A stretch of 64,000 bases of DNA from Lachnospira sp900551945 (GCA_048380335.1 DBFCCI010000038.1:62001-126000); one strand, 5' to 3'. Shown: positions 24,760 to 34,553, counted from the stretch's first letter. Notes: a model not told the origin generated them from the letters alone. Translations and numbers: made by a program.

Positions 24760-25004
24760 AATCTTATTCCTTGCCTTTCTGATGTTTCTAATACCTTCAA
24801 CTTATATATAAATAATTATTAATATCACTTCACATCATGTAGTTTTCATTACTATATTATCGTGTAACAAAGTATATGTCAACCAATTTACGCCCTAAGT
24901 TTTCTAATTTCACATTATTACAATAACCCAACATAAAATATCTACTAAATTCACCATTCCAAGCTTTCTCATTTTTCATTGTCCATTATCACAACCTACC
25001 GCAA

Positions 25005-25158
25005 GATATCAGTAGGATATATATATTAAATGCACCATTAAAAAGAACAGCCACCTATATTTGTATGACACCAGCGAACATACTTGTTCAATGAGTGCAT
25101 ACAAATATAGATGACTGTTCTTTTTCTGGTGTGTGTATATATATATCCTACTGATATC
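25005..25158. repeat. Palindromic 3'-end element, best full copy
   Basis: 154 bp, beginning and ending in GATATC. Outer arms TCAGTAGGATATATATAT / ATATATATATCCTACTGA and inner arms AAAAAGAACAG ... CTGTTCTTTTT pair. Within them CTATATTTGTATG / CATACAAATATAG pair around a small central hairpin CGAACATACTTGTTC. It starts 28 bp past the pflA stop. The element has one TGCACCATTAA half and one ACACACCAG half, so its orientation can be told. Confidence 0.93.
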
Positions 25159-25186
25159 TCTCAATACCTAAATATAACAAAATTAA

Positions 25187-25951
25187 CTAATCAAGATACC
25201 CCGTATATGAAGCCGTTTCAAGAATATTATTAGCTCTTTCTATCATTTCTTTTGTAGGTGGCTTAACACTCTCAAGAGAATATCTAATACCTAAGTTTTC
25301 CCACTTAAATACACCCAATGTATGATATGGAAGAACCTCAAAACGCTTTACAGTCTTTAAACTTCTTACAAAATCCCTAAGCTGTAATAAATCTTCTTCA
25401 TCATCTGTAAATCCCGGAACTAATACATTTCTAATCCACATATCCTTTCCATTGTCAGATAAATACTTAGCCATTTGCAAAATATTAGAATTACTCCAAC
25501 CTGTAAGGTCTTTATGCTTATCTTCATTAATCTGCTTAATATCAAGCATATAAAGGTCTGTATACTTCATAAGTTCATTAAACTTACTTATAAATGGTTC
25601 TTCTAATGTAAATGGATTACCAGATGTATCAAGTGTTGTATTAACGCCCTTTGAATGTGCAATCTTAAAAAGTTCTATAACAAAATCAATCTGTAAAAGA
25701 GCTTCTCCACCACTTACTGTAATTCCGCCTTTGTCCTTCCAATATGAACGATATCTATATGCCTTGTCAAATGCTTCCTGTGGTGTTTGAAGACTTCCAC
25801 CCTCCATTGACCATGTTTCAGGATTGTGACAATACTTACATCTCATGTGACACCCTTGAAGAAAAATAATATATCTTAATCCAGGTCCATCAACAGAACC
25901 AAAACTTTCTATTGAATGTACCCTGCCAATAACTTGTGTTGTTTCACTCAT
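25187..25951 (-). CDS. pflA: Pyruvate formate-lyase-activating enzyme
   Basis: A 254-aa radical SAM enzyme that installs the glycyl radical on pyruvate formate-lyase under anoxia. The cluster motif CX3CX2C is GCHMRCKYCHNPE (about residues 33-45). GGITVSGGEALLQ and VLVPGFTDDEEDL follow the family pattern. Length is normal for PflA. The usual partner pflB is not next to it, so the lyase is encoded elsewhere or this activase serves another glycyl radical enzyme. Confidence 0.93.
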   Translation of the reverse strand: MSETTQVIGRVHSIESFGSVDGPGLRYIIFLQGCHMRCKYCHNPETWSMEGGSLQTPQEAFDKAYRYRSYWKDKGGITVSGGEALLQIDFVIELFKIAHSKGVNTTLDTSGNPFTLEEPFISKFNELMKYTDLYMLDIKQINEDKHKDLTGWSNSNILQMAKYLSDNGKDMWIRNVLVPGFTDDEEDLLQLRDFVRSLKTVKRFEVLPYHTLGVFKWENLGIRYSLESVKPPTKEMIERANNILETASYTGYLD

Positions 25952-26237
25952 AATACTAACCGTACCTTTCTATATTTGCTGTATATTATACAGCTTACAA
26001 AATAAATCACTATTAACAACAATTTACCTTATTTAGTTTAAAAAATTAACTGCTCAAATCTAAATGCTATTCTTACACAACTAAACAACAAGTGTTTATG
26101 CCTTATCAAACAGTAACCAAAATATAACATATTTACCAATTAATGTCTACAAATATGAAAAGCCTTATTGGTTTAAATCAAATACATAGCTAAATAAATA
26201 TTAATTATAATATAAATAAAAGTAATATTTACTTGAT

Positions 26238-27095
26238 TTATGCTGTTATATTTTTTTCCGTTCTTTTTATATGATTACCAATAATTTCTGATACATCACT
26301 TACCGTAACAAATGCTGATGTATCCACAGAATTAATAATATTTTTTAACTCTCTTATCTCAAATCTTGTAAGAACACAGTAAAGCACTGTCTTTTTACCA
26401 CTTACCATACCTTCACCGTGCATAATTGTAACTGTTCTTCCAAGAGTCTGATAAATCTTTTCAGCTATAACATCAGCTTCGTCTGTAATTATCATAGCGG
26501 CTTTAGCCTGGTCCATTCCAGTTTCCACAATATCTAATACCTTTGAAGTAATAAAGTATGTTAAAAGACTGTACATAGCCCTATCAAAGCCAAACAATAC
26601 ACCTGCAACTGCATATATTACTATATTGAAAATAAGTACTGTCTGACCTACAGGTATCTTAAACTTCTTATTAAGCAGTATAGCAACTGTTTCTGTTCCA
26701 TCAAGACACCCACCAAATCTAATAACAAGCCCTACTCCAATACCTAATATAACACCACCAAAAGATACTGCAAGAAGTGTTTCAGAAGTTGCATTTGCAA
26801 GTGGTGCAAATATTTCTACAAATACTGAAAATACTGCCATTGAAAATGCTGACTTTACAACAAACATTTTTCCCAATTTTCTCATTCCTATTAATAAAAA
26901 TGGAACATTAAGAACTATTGTAAGTATACTAAGTGAAATTCCTGTAAGATTTTTTATCATAATACCAATACCTATTACTCCACCATCAAGAATAGTGTTA
27001 GGTACTAGAAATTCTTCAATTGCAAACGCCGCAATAATAGCACCTATGGCAAGCATTACATAATCAATAAATGTTTTTACATATGTATTATTCAT
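26238..27095 (-). CDS. YitT-family membrane protein (DUF2179)
   Basis: A 285-aa protein with about five or six membrane helices (FIDYVMLAIGAIIAAFAIEEF, AVSFGGVILGIGVGLVIRFG) followed by a cytosolic DUF2179 domain of about 80 residues (KAAMIITDEADVIAEKIYQT, HGEGMVSGKKTVLYCVLTRFEI). This is the YitT family layout; no transport substrate is firmly known. The gene is preceded by a GGAGG site and stands alone. Confidence 0.88.
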   Translation of the reverse strand: MNNTYVKTFIDYVMLAIGAIIAAFAIEEFLVPNTILDGGVIGIGIMIKNLTGISLSILTIVLNVPFLLIGMRKLGKMFVVKSAFSMAVFSVFVEIFAPLANATSETLLAVSFGGVILGIGVGLVIRFGGCLDGTETVAILLNKKFKIPVGQTVLIFNIVIYAVAGVLFGFDRAMYSLLTYFITSKVLDIVETGMDQAKAAMIITDEADVIAEKIYQTLGRTVTIMHGEGMVSGKKTVLYCVLTRFEIRELKNIINSVDTSAFVTVSDVSEIIGNHIKRTEKNITA

Positions 27096-27355
27096 ATTAT
27101 ATCCTCCCTTTTTATTTTAATCTTTCTCATTTTCATAATCTTTAAATTTCAAATTATCTAATATAATTTAACACTATTTGTTTTAATTTTTATACAATTT
27201 GATATTTTATATCTGATTTAGAAAAAATAAGCTTTAAAGACTGACAAAATCATTATATCATATAAACTTTATTATAAAAAATAAAATTTTATATAAAAAA
27301 TAAATTTTTACTAAAACTATGCGAAAATATCCTCTATAATTTGCTTATAGTTTAA

Positions 27356-27412
27356 TAACAGTCGCCAAAGTCTAGTGTAAACACAAAATTTGACGACTGT
27401 TTTATAAATAAA
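27356..27412. repeat. Short hairpin repeat, copy E, acting as a terminator
   Basis: AACAGTCGCCAAA ... TTTGACGACTGTT with the TGTAAACACA loop, 65 bp past the stop of the small ThrE subunit. The best-paired copy of the short hairpin family, with T-rich DNA on both sides. Confidence 0.6.
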
Positions 27413-27466
27413 AAGCATAATATGAATATGTAATATTTTTATTATATATTCCTTAAATATATAATA

Positions 27467-27925
27467 TTATATTTTATCTTTTTTACCACGTTTAATCTTT
27501 GCATTTTTCATAACAATAACAAACGCATCTACAAAAAATATTGATATAGCAATTGCTCCTGCCGCACCTATTGTTGACACAAGATTAGATATGGCCTGTT
27601 GTGTATCTGATATAAAAAGGCAGTAAACAGTTTCATACATTCCAGCACCGGGAACAATTGTTAAAATCGCAGGAATAAGTATTGTAGTAACGGGAGATTT
27701 TAACACCCTTGCAAGTATATGTGAAGCTATCGCCATAGTAAGTCCTGATAAAAACGTAGAAAACATAATTGTAGTATATTCCATTGAATAAAGATATACT
27801 GCCCACCCTGCCATTCCAAGCAGTCCATTTACAAAAAGACACTTTTTAGGTGCTTCATTTACAACGGAAAAAGTAAGGATTGCAAAAAAAGCAAAAAAAC
27901 ACTGTAATATCATACTCCACCTCAT
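27467..27925 (-). CDS. Threonine/serine exporter family, small (ThrE_2-type) subunit
   Basis: A 152-aa membrane protein with four or five helices and the family's SHILARVLKSPVTTILIPAI and VPGAGMYETVYCLF segments. It corresponds to the C-terminal half of ThrE of actinobacteria (DUF3815). Its partner, the N-terminal half, is the gene directly upstream, 11 bp away. Together they would export threonine, serine or a similar substrate. A basic tail (KIKRGKKDK) ends the protein. Confidence 0.88.
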   Translation of the reverse strand: MRWSMILQCFFAFFAILTFSVVNEAPKKCLFVNGLLGMAGWAVYLYSMEYTTIMFSTFLSGLTMAIASHILARVLKSPVTTILIPAILTIVPGAGMYETVYCLFISDTQQAISNLVSTIGAAGAIAISIFFVDAFVIVMKNAKIKRGKKDKI

Positions 27926-27936
27926 TCTATAACAAC

Positions 27937-28731
27937 TTAATACATTGTCGCTCCTGTAACTATAAGTCCAACATATACTCCAAGTGCAATCATAGCCGCC
28001 TCTGCAAACGCCTCTAATATATTCGCATTACCTGACGCATAATCACCATGAAGTGTATCTCTTATGGCATTTGTAATAGCTGCCCCCGGAACAAGCACCA
28101 TGATTGCACCAATTATAACAAGATTAAGGTGTAACACTGGATATATTTTAGTAAGTATAGAAGCTGTAGCAGAAAGTACGATTGATGCAAGCATATCCTT
28201 TATAAGCGAATTAAGTTCAATCTTTTTACCAATATCAATCCATATAGTAAGAACAAGACCTACAATAAGATTAGCTCCCATATCAGCCCAATTTCCACCA
28301 AACATTCCCGTAAAAAACACCATAACTCCAATTGTACAAATATTATTAAGCCACCATGGATACTGTCTTGTTTCAATGTGTTTTAGTTGTGAAAATGCCT
28401 GCTTTAATGTAATCTCCCCCTTATAAAACTTTCTTGATATATCATTAACAAGCGCAATAACATTAAGATTAACACCCTTTTTATTTACACGACGAACAAC
28501 ATTTAATGCGTCTATTTTAGGGTCATCAAGAGATATCATAAACCCTGTTGATAACACAAACGACTGAATTGTTTTAAGTCCTGATGTTTTTAATATATAA
28601 TTAATAGTCTCCTCAACTCTATATATCTCAGCACCATTTTCAAGCATAATCATACCCGCAAGAGCTGCCGTATCTATCAATAGCTTATAATCTGGTACTT
28701 CTTCTTTACTCACACCATTTTCAATATCCAT
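27937..28731 (-). CDS. Threonine/serine exporter family, large (ThrE-type) subunit
   Basis: About 264 aa from the ATG at 28731 (MDIENGVSKEEVPDYKLL), chosen for its GGGAG site; an upstream frame start at 28773 lacks one. The first 120 residues are cytosolic (the DUF1212 part: AALAGMIMLENGAEIYRVEE). About five membrane helices follow, with LVPGAAITNAIRDTLHGDY. It is the N-terminal half of a split ThrE transporter and lies just upstream of the other half. Confidence 0.9.
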   Translation of the reverse strand: MDIENGVSKEEVPDYKLLIDTAALAGMIMLENGAEIYRVEETINYILKTSGLKTIQSFVLSTGFMISLDDPKIDALNVVRRVNKKGVNLNVIALVNDISRKFYKGEITLKQAFSQLKHIETRQYPWWLNNICTIGVMVFFTGMFGGNWADMGANLIVGLVLTIWIDIGKKIELNSLIKDMLASIVLSATASILTKIYPVLHLNLVIIGAIMVLVPGAAITNAIRDTLHGDYASGNANILEAFAEAAMIALGVYVGLIVTGATMY

Positions 28732-28835
28732 AATCAATCTCCCTTCTTCCCAATAGTTAAGTACATAAAACATATATTTATTTTAATTTAATTCCCCCAA
28801 AACAGCAAGTACATTTTAATAACAATAACCTTCCG

Positions 28836-28984
28836 TAAGATATATATAAACAATAAATGCACCATTAAAAGAACAGTAGACTATATTTGTGTGACAGAAG
28901 CGAACATACTTGTTCGATTATGACATACAAATATAGCCTATTGTACTTTTACTGGTGTGTGTTTGTTTATATATTACTGATATC
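28836..28984. repeat. Palindromic 3'-end element, copy downstream of the ATP operon
   Basis: Same orientation as the 25005 copy: AATAAATGCACCATTAAAAG, CTATATTTGTGTGACAG, GCGAACATACTTGTTCG, GACATACAAATATAG, CTGGTGTGTGTTTG and a final GATATC. The left end has lost a few bases. Flanks resemble those of the 25005 copy (AATACCTAAATATAA on the right), so the homologous unit may be longer than 154 bp. Confidence 0.88.
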
Positions 28985-29003
28985 CCCAATACCTAAATAT
29001 AAA

Positions 29004-29038
29004 TAAGCCCATAGATTTCAATAGAAATCTATAGGCTT
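29004..29038 (-). terminator. Terminator of the ATP synthase operon
   Basis: AAGCCTATAGATTTC-TATT-GAAATCTATGGGCTT followed by ATTTATATTT, a few bases past the atpC stop. Confidence 0.85.
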
Positions 29039-29043
29039 AAAAT

Positions 29044-29454
29044 TTAATTAAGATATTTACTTGAAAGTTTAAGTCTTGTCATAGCTCTTGCCATAGCAGC
29101 TTGTGAATGATGATATTCTTGAATACTTTGCTTTTGACGCATTCTTTCCATTGCTCTATCAAGTGCTTCCTGAGCTCTTTTTTTATCAATATCTTCGGGC
29201 TTTTCAGCAGTATCAGTAAGTACTATAACTCGGTTGTTCATAGTTTCAGCAAATCCTTTACCAACAACAACTTGATGTACTTCACCATCTTCTGTTCTAA
29301 ATTTTAATTCACCAACATCTACAGCAATAACCATATTTTCATGATGAGAAAGAATTTGCTTTTGACCGTCCATTGCTGGAATTGTAATAGCTTCTGCTCT
29401 ACCATCAAAAAATACCTTATCACTAGCTATAATCTTAAGGCTGAATGAACTCAT
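29044..29454 (-). CDS. atpC: ATP synthase epsilon subunit
   Basis: About 136 aa from ATG 29454 (MSSFSLKIIASDKVFFDGRA), which has an AGGAGG site; a GTG 6 bases upstream is the alternative. The N-terminal beta-sandwich includes ITIPAMDGQKQILSHHENM. The C-terminal helical hairpin (RAQEALDRAMERMRQK, MARAMTRLKLSSKYLN) is the part that can inhibit rotation in other bacteria. Last gene of the atp operon. Confidence 0.96.
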   Translation of the reverse strand: MSSFSLKIIASDKVFFDGRAEAITIPAMDGQKQILSHHENMVIAVDVGELKFRTEDGEVHQVVVGKGFAETMNNRVIVLTDTAEKPEDIDKKRAQEALDRAMERMRQKQSIQEYHHSQAAMARAMTRLKLSSKYLN

Positions 29455-29465
29455 ACACACCCCTC

Positions 29466-30863
29466 CTAGTTAGCTTCATCAGAATTTTTGGCTTTTTCTA
29501 TAACATCATCAATTGTACCTACATTAAAGAATGCCCATTCAGGGTATTCGTCCATTTCTCCATCAACAATCATCTTAAAACCTCTTACAGTTTCCTTTAA
29601 TGGAACATATTTACCAGGAACACCTGTGAAGTTTTCTGCAACGAAGAAAGGTTGTGATAAGAACTTTTGAATTTTTCTTGCTCTAAAAACAGTAAGTTTA
29701 TCTTCATCTGAAAGTTCTTCCATACCAAGAATTGCAATGATATCTTGTAATTCCTTGTATTTTTGTAATAACTCTTGAACTTTTCTAGCAGTTTCGTAGT
29801 GTTCTTCACCAACTACATCAGCTTCAAGTATTCTTGAGTTAGACTCAAGTGGGTCTACTGCCGGATAAATACCTTGTTCTACAATCTTTCTTGAAAGAAC
29901 TGTTGTTGCATCAAGGTGAGCGAAAGTTGTAGCAGGAGCTGGGTCAGTTAAGTCATCAGCAGGTACATATACAGCCTGTACAGATGTAACTGAACCATTC
30001 TTTGTAGATGCAATTCGCTCTTGTAACTCACCAACATCTGTTGCAAGTGTAGGCTGATAACCTACGGCTGATGGCATACGACCAAGTAAAGCTGAAACTT
30101 CTGAACCAGCTTGAACAAAACGGAAAATGTTATCTATAAATAACAATACATTCTGATGTTGTTCATCTCTAAAGTACTCTGCCATTGTAAGACCAGTTTC
30201 TGCAACTCTCATTCTTGCTCCAGGTGGTTCATTCATCTGACCAAATACTAGGGCAGTCTTTTCAAGAACTCCTGATGCTTTCATTTCTGACCAAAGGTCA
30301 TTACCTTCTCTTGAACGCTCTCCAACACCTGTAAATATTGAATAGCCACCATGCTCTGTAGCAATATTTCTTATTAATTCCTGAATAAGGACTGTCTTAC
30401 CTACACCAGCACCACCAAAAAGACCAATCTTACCACCCTTTGCATAAGGAGCAAGTAAGTCAATTACCTTAATACCTGTTTCAAGTACTTCTACTACTGG
30501 ACTTTGGTCTTCAAATGTTGGTGGGTCTCTGTGAATAACCCAGTGCTTTTCATTGTCAAGAGAAGCACCTCCATCTATTGTTTCACCTAAAACATTAAAT
30601 AATCTTCCAAGTGTTTTATCACCAACTGGCACTTGTATTCCAGCACCAGTAGCTATTACTTCCATATCTCTGTGAAGACCTTCACTAGATGCAAGCATTA
30701 TACATCTTACTGTATTATTACCAATATGCTGTGCAACTTCCATTACACATTTCTTACCATTGTTATCCACTTCCAATGCGTCTTTTATATATGGCAAATC
30801 GTTATTTTCAAATTCTACATCAATTACTGGTCCCATGACCTGTACGATTTTACCTTTGTTCAT
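29466..30863 (-). CDS. atpD: ATP synthase beta subunit
   Basis: Catalytic F1 subunit, about 465 aa from ATG 30863 (MNKGKIVQVMGPVIDVEF). The extra 19 residues that the frame allows upstream are basic, overlap the end of atpG and include its poly-Lys region on the other frame. Walker A is GGAGVGKTVLIQEL; the catalytic Glu and Arg lie in GVGERSREGND; LLFIDNIFRFVQAGSEVSAL is the DELSEED-side Walker B region. GAP to atpC is 11 bp. Confidence 0.98.
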   Translation of the reverse strand: MNKGKIVQVMGPVIDVEFENNDLPYIKDALEVDNNGKKCVMEVAQHIGNNTVRCIMLASSEGLHRDMEVIATGAGIQVPVGDKTLGRLFNVLGETIDGGASLDNEKHWVIHRDPPTFEDQSPVVEVLETGIKVIDLLAPYAKGGKIGLFGGAGVGKTVLIQELIRNIATEHGGYSIFTGVGERSREGNDLWSEMKASGVLEKTALVFGQMNEPPGARMRVAETGLTMAEYFRDEQHQNVLLFIDNIFRFVQAGSEVSALLGRMPSAVGYQPTLATDVGELQERIASTKNGSVTSVQAVYVPADDLTDPAPATTFAHLDATTVLSRKIVEQGIYPAVDPLESNSRILEADVVGEEHYETARKVQELLQKYKELQDIIAILGMEELSDEDKLTVFRARKIQKFLSQPFFVAENFTGVPGKYVPLKETVRGFKMIVDGEMDEYPEWAFFNVGTIDDVIEKAKNSDEAN

Positions 30864-30885
30864 AATACAATTATCCTCCTCTCCA

Positions 30886-31782
30886 CTATTTTTTCTTCTT
30901 TTTCTTCTGCGCTTTTGCACCAGCTACTACTTCTGTTATCTCTTGCGTAATGGCTGCTTGTCTTACTCTGTTATACTGAATAGACAAATCATGTAACATA
31001 GCCTGAGCGCTGTTTGTAGCTGCCTGCATTGCCATCATTCTAAGATTTTGTTCACTAGAAAATGACTCAACTAATGCACCATAAATGAAACCTTGAATAT
31101 AATTTGGAATAATGTTATTAATTACATCTTCTGCTGATGGAGATAAGATAAGAGCTTCTTGTCTTACACCTGTTGGTATCTTAACTGTATTAAACTCTTG
31201 TTTAACTAAAGGCAGTAATTTAACTCTTTCTGACTCTACCTGCATACTATTTACCATTCTTGTATAAATCATTATAACTTCATCAACTTTATGTTCAAGG
31301 AATTGATTAATAACTAGTTCTGCAATATTTCTAGCACGTCCGACTGTTGGATTTTGGGCAGTATAATGAAATTGATGAGAAACTTTAAGTCCTTTCTTCT
31401 TAAAATACTGTCGTCCCATTTCACCAACTACAAATAACTTAGTATTTGGATTTTGTTGCAAACATTCCTCAACTTCTTTAAAAATATTGTGATTATAAGA
31501 ACCTGCAAGACCTTTATCTGCTGTAACAACTATATAACCAATTCTCTTATCTTCTGGCTTTATGTTTGTTCTTACATCAAAATATTTATTTTCCATCTCA
31601 GGAACATGTCTTAAAATTCTGCTAATTTCGCCCTGCATTGCATAAAAGTAAGGCTCTGTATCAGCAAGATTTTTCTTAGCTTTTTTTAGTTTAGAGGATG
31701 AAATCATGTACATAGCATTTGTAATTTTCATAGTATCTTTGATACTTTTCATTCTGCTCTGGATTTCTCTGGCATTTGCCAT
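30886..31782 (-). CDS. atpG: ATP synthase gamma subunit
   Basis: A 298-aa central rotor shaft. The N-terminal and C-terminal helices that form the coiled coil are visible (MANAREIQSRMKSIKDTMKI; NLRMMAMQAATNSAQAMLHD). The protein ends in a run of six Lys after AGAKAQ, an extension I do not associate with a function. It lies between atpA and atpD with gaps of 17 and 22 bp. Confidence 0.97.
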   Translation of the reverse strand: MANAREIQSRMKSIKDTMKITNAMYMISSSKLKKAKKNLADTEPYFYAMQGEISRILRHVPEMENKYFDVRTNIKPEDKRIGYIVVTADKGLAGSYNHNIFKEVEECLQQNPNTKLFVVGEMGRQYFKKKGLKVSHQFHYTAQNPTVGRARNIAELVINQFLEHKVDEVIMIYTRMVNSMQVESERVKLLPLVKQEFNTVKIPTGVRQEALILSPSAEDVINNIIPNYIQGFIYGALVESFSSEQNLRMMAMQAATNSAQAMLHDLSIQYNRVRQAAITQEITEVVAGAKAQKKKKKK

Positions 31783-31799
31783 GCTTCTACCTCCTTATC

Positions 31800-33308
31800 T
31801 TACTGAAATGTCTTTTTAAATGTATTTGCTATATCAAGAATTTGGCTCTTTAATTCATCTGTAAGAACCTTCTCTTTATCAATCTTTTCCATAACGTCTT
31901 TGTGCATTGTATTAAAATGTTCAAGCATATCCATCTGGAACTTTTTAATCTTTGACTTATCTATATCAACCATAAGCTTATTAGTTGCTGTACAAAGTGT
32001 AACAACCTGTTCAGCCATACTTAATGGTCTGCAAAGTGGCTGTTTTAATAATTCCATAAGAGAATTACCATATTGAAGCTGTGCTTTTGTTGTAGCATCA
32101 AGGTCTGAACTAAACTGCGTAAACACTTCCATTTCTCTGAACTGTGCAAGGTCAATTCTTATGCTTCCTGATGCTTTTTTCATAGCCTTTGTCTGAGCTG
32201 CACCACCAACTCTGGATACAGAAAGACCAACATTTACAGCTGGTCGCATACCTGAGAAGAACAAATCACTTTCAAGGAATATCTGACCATCTGTAATTGA
32301 TATAACATTAGTTGGGATATATGCTGATACATCACCAGCCTGTGTTTCAATAATAGGAAGCGCTGTAATAGAACCTCCACCAAGTTCATCATTTAACTTA
32401 CTTGAACGTTCAAGAAGTCTTGAATGAAGATAGAATACATCGCCAGGATAAGCTTCACGTCCAGGAGAACGCTCAAGAAGTAATGACAATGCTCTGTATG
32501 CAACAGCATGTTTTGACAAATCATCGTATACAATAAGAACATCTTGTCCTTTGTGCATAAAATACTCTGCTAATGCTGTAGCTGAATAAGGTGCAATATA
32601 TTGTAATGGCGCTGGGTCACTTGCTGTAGCTGACACAATTATTGAATAATCCATAGCGTCATTTTTTGTTAATGTATTAACGATTTTTGCAACTGTTGAA
32701 GCTTTCTGACCTATTGCAACATAGATACATATAACATCTTTTCCCTTTTGATTAAGCATTGCATCAATCGCAATAGATGTCTTACCAGTCTGTCTATCAC
32801 CTATAATTAACTCTCTTTGTCCTTTACCAATTGGGAACATAGAATCAATTGCAAGGATACCTGTCTGAAGTGGTTCATCTACTGACTTTCTATCAACAAT
32901 ACCTGGTGCTTCCTGTTCTATTGGTCTATAATCTGTACTTTCAATCTCACCTTTGCCATCAATTGGAGCACCAAGTGCGTCAATAATACGCCCTACAAAC
33001 GCATCACCAACAGGAATACCTGCTTTTTTACCAGTTCTAACTACCTTAGAACCTTCTCTTATTCCTGTATCCTTACCAAAAAGAATACAACCTATTTCTG
33101 TTTTTCTGATATCCTGAACCATACCCTTAACGCCAGTATCAAATACTACTATTTCTCCGTACATCGCATGGTCAATGCCATATACAGTTGCAATACCATC
33201 ACCAACCCAGATGACTGTTCCAGTTTCTTTATCAGATGTATCATAATCAAAGTTTTCTATTTCACTTTTTAAAATAGATATTATTTCTTCTGAACTAATA
33301 GAACTCAA
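31800..33308 (-). CDS. atpA: ATP synthase alpha subunit
   Basis: A 502-aa non-catalytic F1 subunit. Walker A reads GDRQTGKTSIAID (about 170). SRVGGAAQTKAMKKASG carries the conserved Arg that reaches the catalytic site of beta. The N-terminal region (SSISSEEIISILKSEIENFD) binds delta. Length normal. It starts 4 bp after the stop of atpH. Confidence 0.98.
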   Translation of the reverse strand: MSSISSEEIISILKSEIENFDYDTSDKETGTVIWVGDGIATVYGIDHAMYGEIVVFDTGVKGMVQDIRKTEIGCILFGKDTGIREGSKVVRTGKKAGIPVGDAFVGRIIDALGAPIDGKGEIESTDYRPIEQEAPGIVDRKSVDEPLQTGILAIDSMFPIGKGQRELIIGDRQTGKTSIAIDAMLNQKGKDVICIYVAIGQKASTVAKIVNTLTKNDAMDYSIIVSATASDPAPLQYIAPYSATALAEYFMHKGQDVLIVYDDLSKHAVAYRALSLLLERSPGREAYPGDVFYLHSRLLERSSKLNDELGGGSITALPIIETQAGDVSAYIPTNVISITDGQIFLESDLFFSGMRPAVNVGLSVSRVGGAAQTKAMKKASGSIRIDLAQFREMEVFTQFSSDLDATTKAQLQYGNSLMELLKQPLCRPLSMAEQVVTLCTATNKLMVDIDKSKIKKFQMDMLEHFNTMHKDVMEKIDKEKVLTDELKSQILDIANTFKKTFQ

Positions 33309-33312
33309 AATA

Positions 33313-33816
33313 TCACCTCTTTACTAGTTTTAGCTGTAACTGTTGTATTTTACCTAGTACACTTCTGTCAATCACAAATCCGCCGGCTTTTATTACAAAA
33401 CCGCCAATAAGTTCTGGTCTATGTACACATTCTAACTCAACCTTATCTTTTCCAAACTTTTTACAAAGATAATTTTCAATACCTTTTTTTTGTCTGTCAT
33501 CAGGTTGTTCTACATATTCAAGTGTAGCAGGTAAAATACCATTCTTTTCATATACTATGGCTTTGTATTCATCAAAAATTTCATAAATATAATTTATGCT
33601 GTTATAATGACACAAAACCTTTAAAAAATTGTGTATTTCCTTTGGAAACACCTTTTCAATAATACTATCCTTACTATCTTTTGAAACTACAGGACTTATA
33701 AGACTTTTGTACAATTCATCAGTCTTACAAAAAATTTCCTTTGTTTCATTAATTACTTCTGTTGGAATTTCAAGTTCATATAAAACTGTAGCATAATTAA
33801 TTGATGTCTGTGTCAT
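33313..33816 (-). CDS. atpH: ATP synthase delta subunit
   Basis: About 167 aa from ATG 33816 (MTQTSINYATVLYELEI), with AGGTG just upstream; GTG or ATG at 33825/33822 are alternatives. It overlaps the end of atpF by about 20 bp. The pattern VVSKDSKDSIIEKVFPKEIHNFLKVL and the C-terminal PELIGGFVIKAGGFVIDRSVLGKI is typical of OSCP/delta. It joins the peripheral stalk to F1. Confidence 0.93.
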   Translation of the reverse strand: MTQTSINYATVLYELEIPTEVINETKEIFCKTDELYKSLISPVVSKDSKDSIIEKVFPKEIHNFLKVLCHYNSINYIYEIFDEYKAIVYEKNGILPATLEYVEQPDDRQKKGIENYLCKKFGKDKVELECVHRPELIGGFVIKAGGFVIDRSVLGKIQQLQLKLVKR

Positions 33817-34297
33817 TGGCATCACCTGCTTTACCTAAAAATTCATCATATAATCTGGCATTATCAAGTTCACTTGATTTGTCATTAATTACCTTAGTTG
33901 CTGCACTCATCGCAAGGTCTGCAATCTGACTTTCCATATCTCTAAGCGCTTTTTCTTTTTGAACTTCCATATTCTTTTCTGCATTTTCTACTATTTTGCC
34001 AGCCTGTGTATGAGCGTCTGCCACAATTTTATCATATTCTACTTTAGCATTTTTCTTTGCATCAGAGATAATGTCTACTACTTGTGCATCGGCATTTTTA
34101 AATGTTTCTTCATAATCAGCTTTAAGCTTGTTAGCACTTGCTTCTGCTTTTGCTGCATTTGAAAGTTGCTCTTCAATAAGTGCCTTTCTTTGTTCCATGA
34201 CACTTACTACAGGACCAAAAAGAAATTTCTTTAATAATAGGAATAAAATAAGCAGATTTATAATAGTAAAGACAAGATTTATATCTAATCTAAGCAT
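33797..34297 (-). CDS. atpF: ATP synthase b subunit
   Basis: A 166-aa peripheral stalk protein with one N-terminal membrane helix (NLVFTIINLLILFLLLKKFLF) and a long charged helix rich in Ala, Glu and Lys that forms the stalk. Order between atpE and atpH and the overlap with atpH support the call. Confidence 0.96.
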   Translation of the reverse strand: MLRLDINLVFTIINLLILFLLLKKFLFGPVVSVMEQRKALIEEQLSNAAKAEASANKLKADYEETFKNADAQVVDIISDAKKNAKVEYDKIVADAHTQAGKIVENAEKNMEVQKEKALRDMESQIADLAMSAATKVINDKSSELDNARLYDEFLGKAGDANDTDIN

Positions 34298-34328
34298 CTT
34301 TTACGCCTGCCTTTCTTTAATTCACTAA

Positions 34329-34553
34329 TTATTTTAATAAAAGAATTATTAATAATGCGATAACGAAACCATAAATAGCTGTTGCTTCTGCTAAGGCTGC
34401 ACCAAGTAAAAGTGCCTTACTAATCTTTCCTTCTGCTTCTGGCTGTCTTGCAATAGCATCTACTGCCTTGCCTGTTGCTCCACCAATACCAATACCTGCT
34501 CCAATACCTGTTAATACTGCGATACCTGCTCCAATAGCTATAAGTGTTGTCAT
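34329..34553 (-). CDS. atpE: ATP synthase c subunit
   Basis: A 74-aa hairpin of two membrane helices joined by the ARQPEAEGKI loop. The ion-binding Glu is residue 56 (LAEATAIYGF). The known Na+-type c subunits carry a Gln in the first helix and Ser directly after the Glu. Here those places hold Ile (GIGIGG) and Ala, so I expect a proton-coupled enzyme. This is an inference from motif comparison only. RBS is AAAGGAG. Confidence 0.96.
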   Translation of the reverse strand: MTTLIAIGAGIAVLTGIGAGIGIGGATGKAVDAIARQPEAEGKISKALLLGAALAEATAIYGFVIALLIILLLK

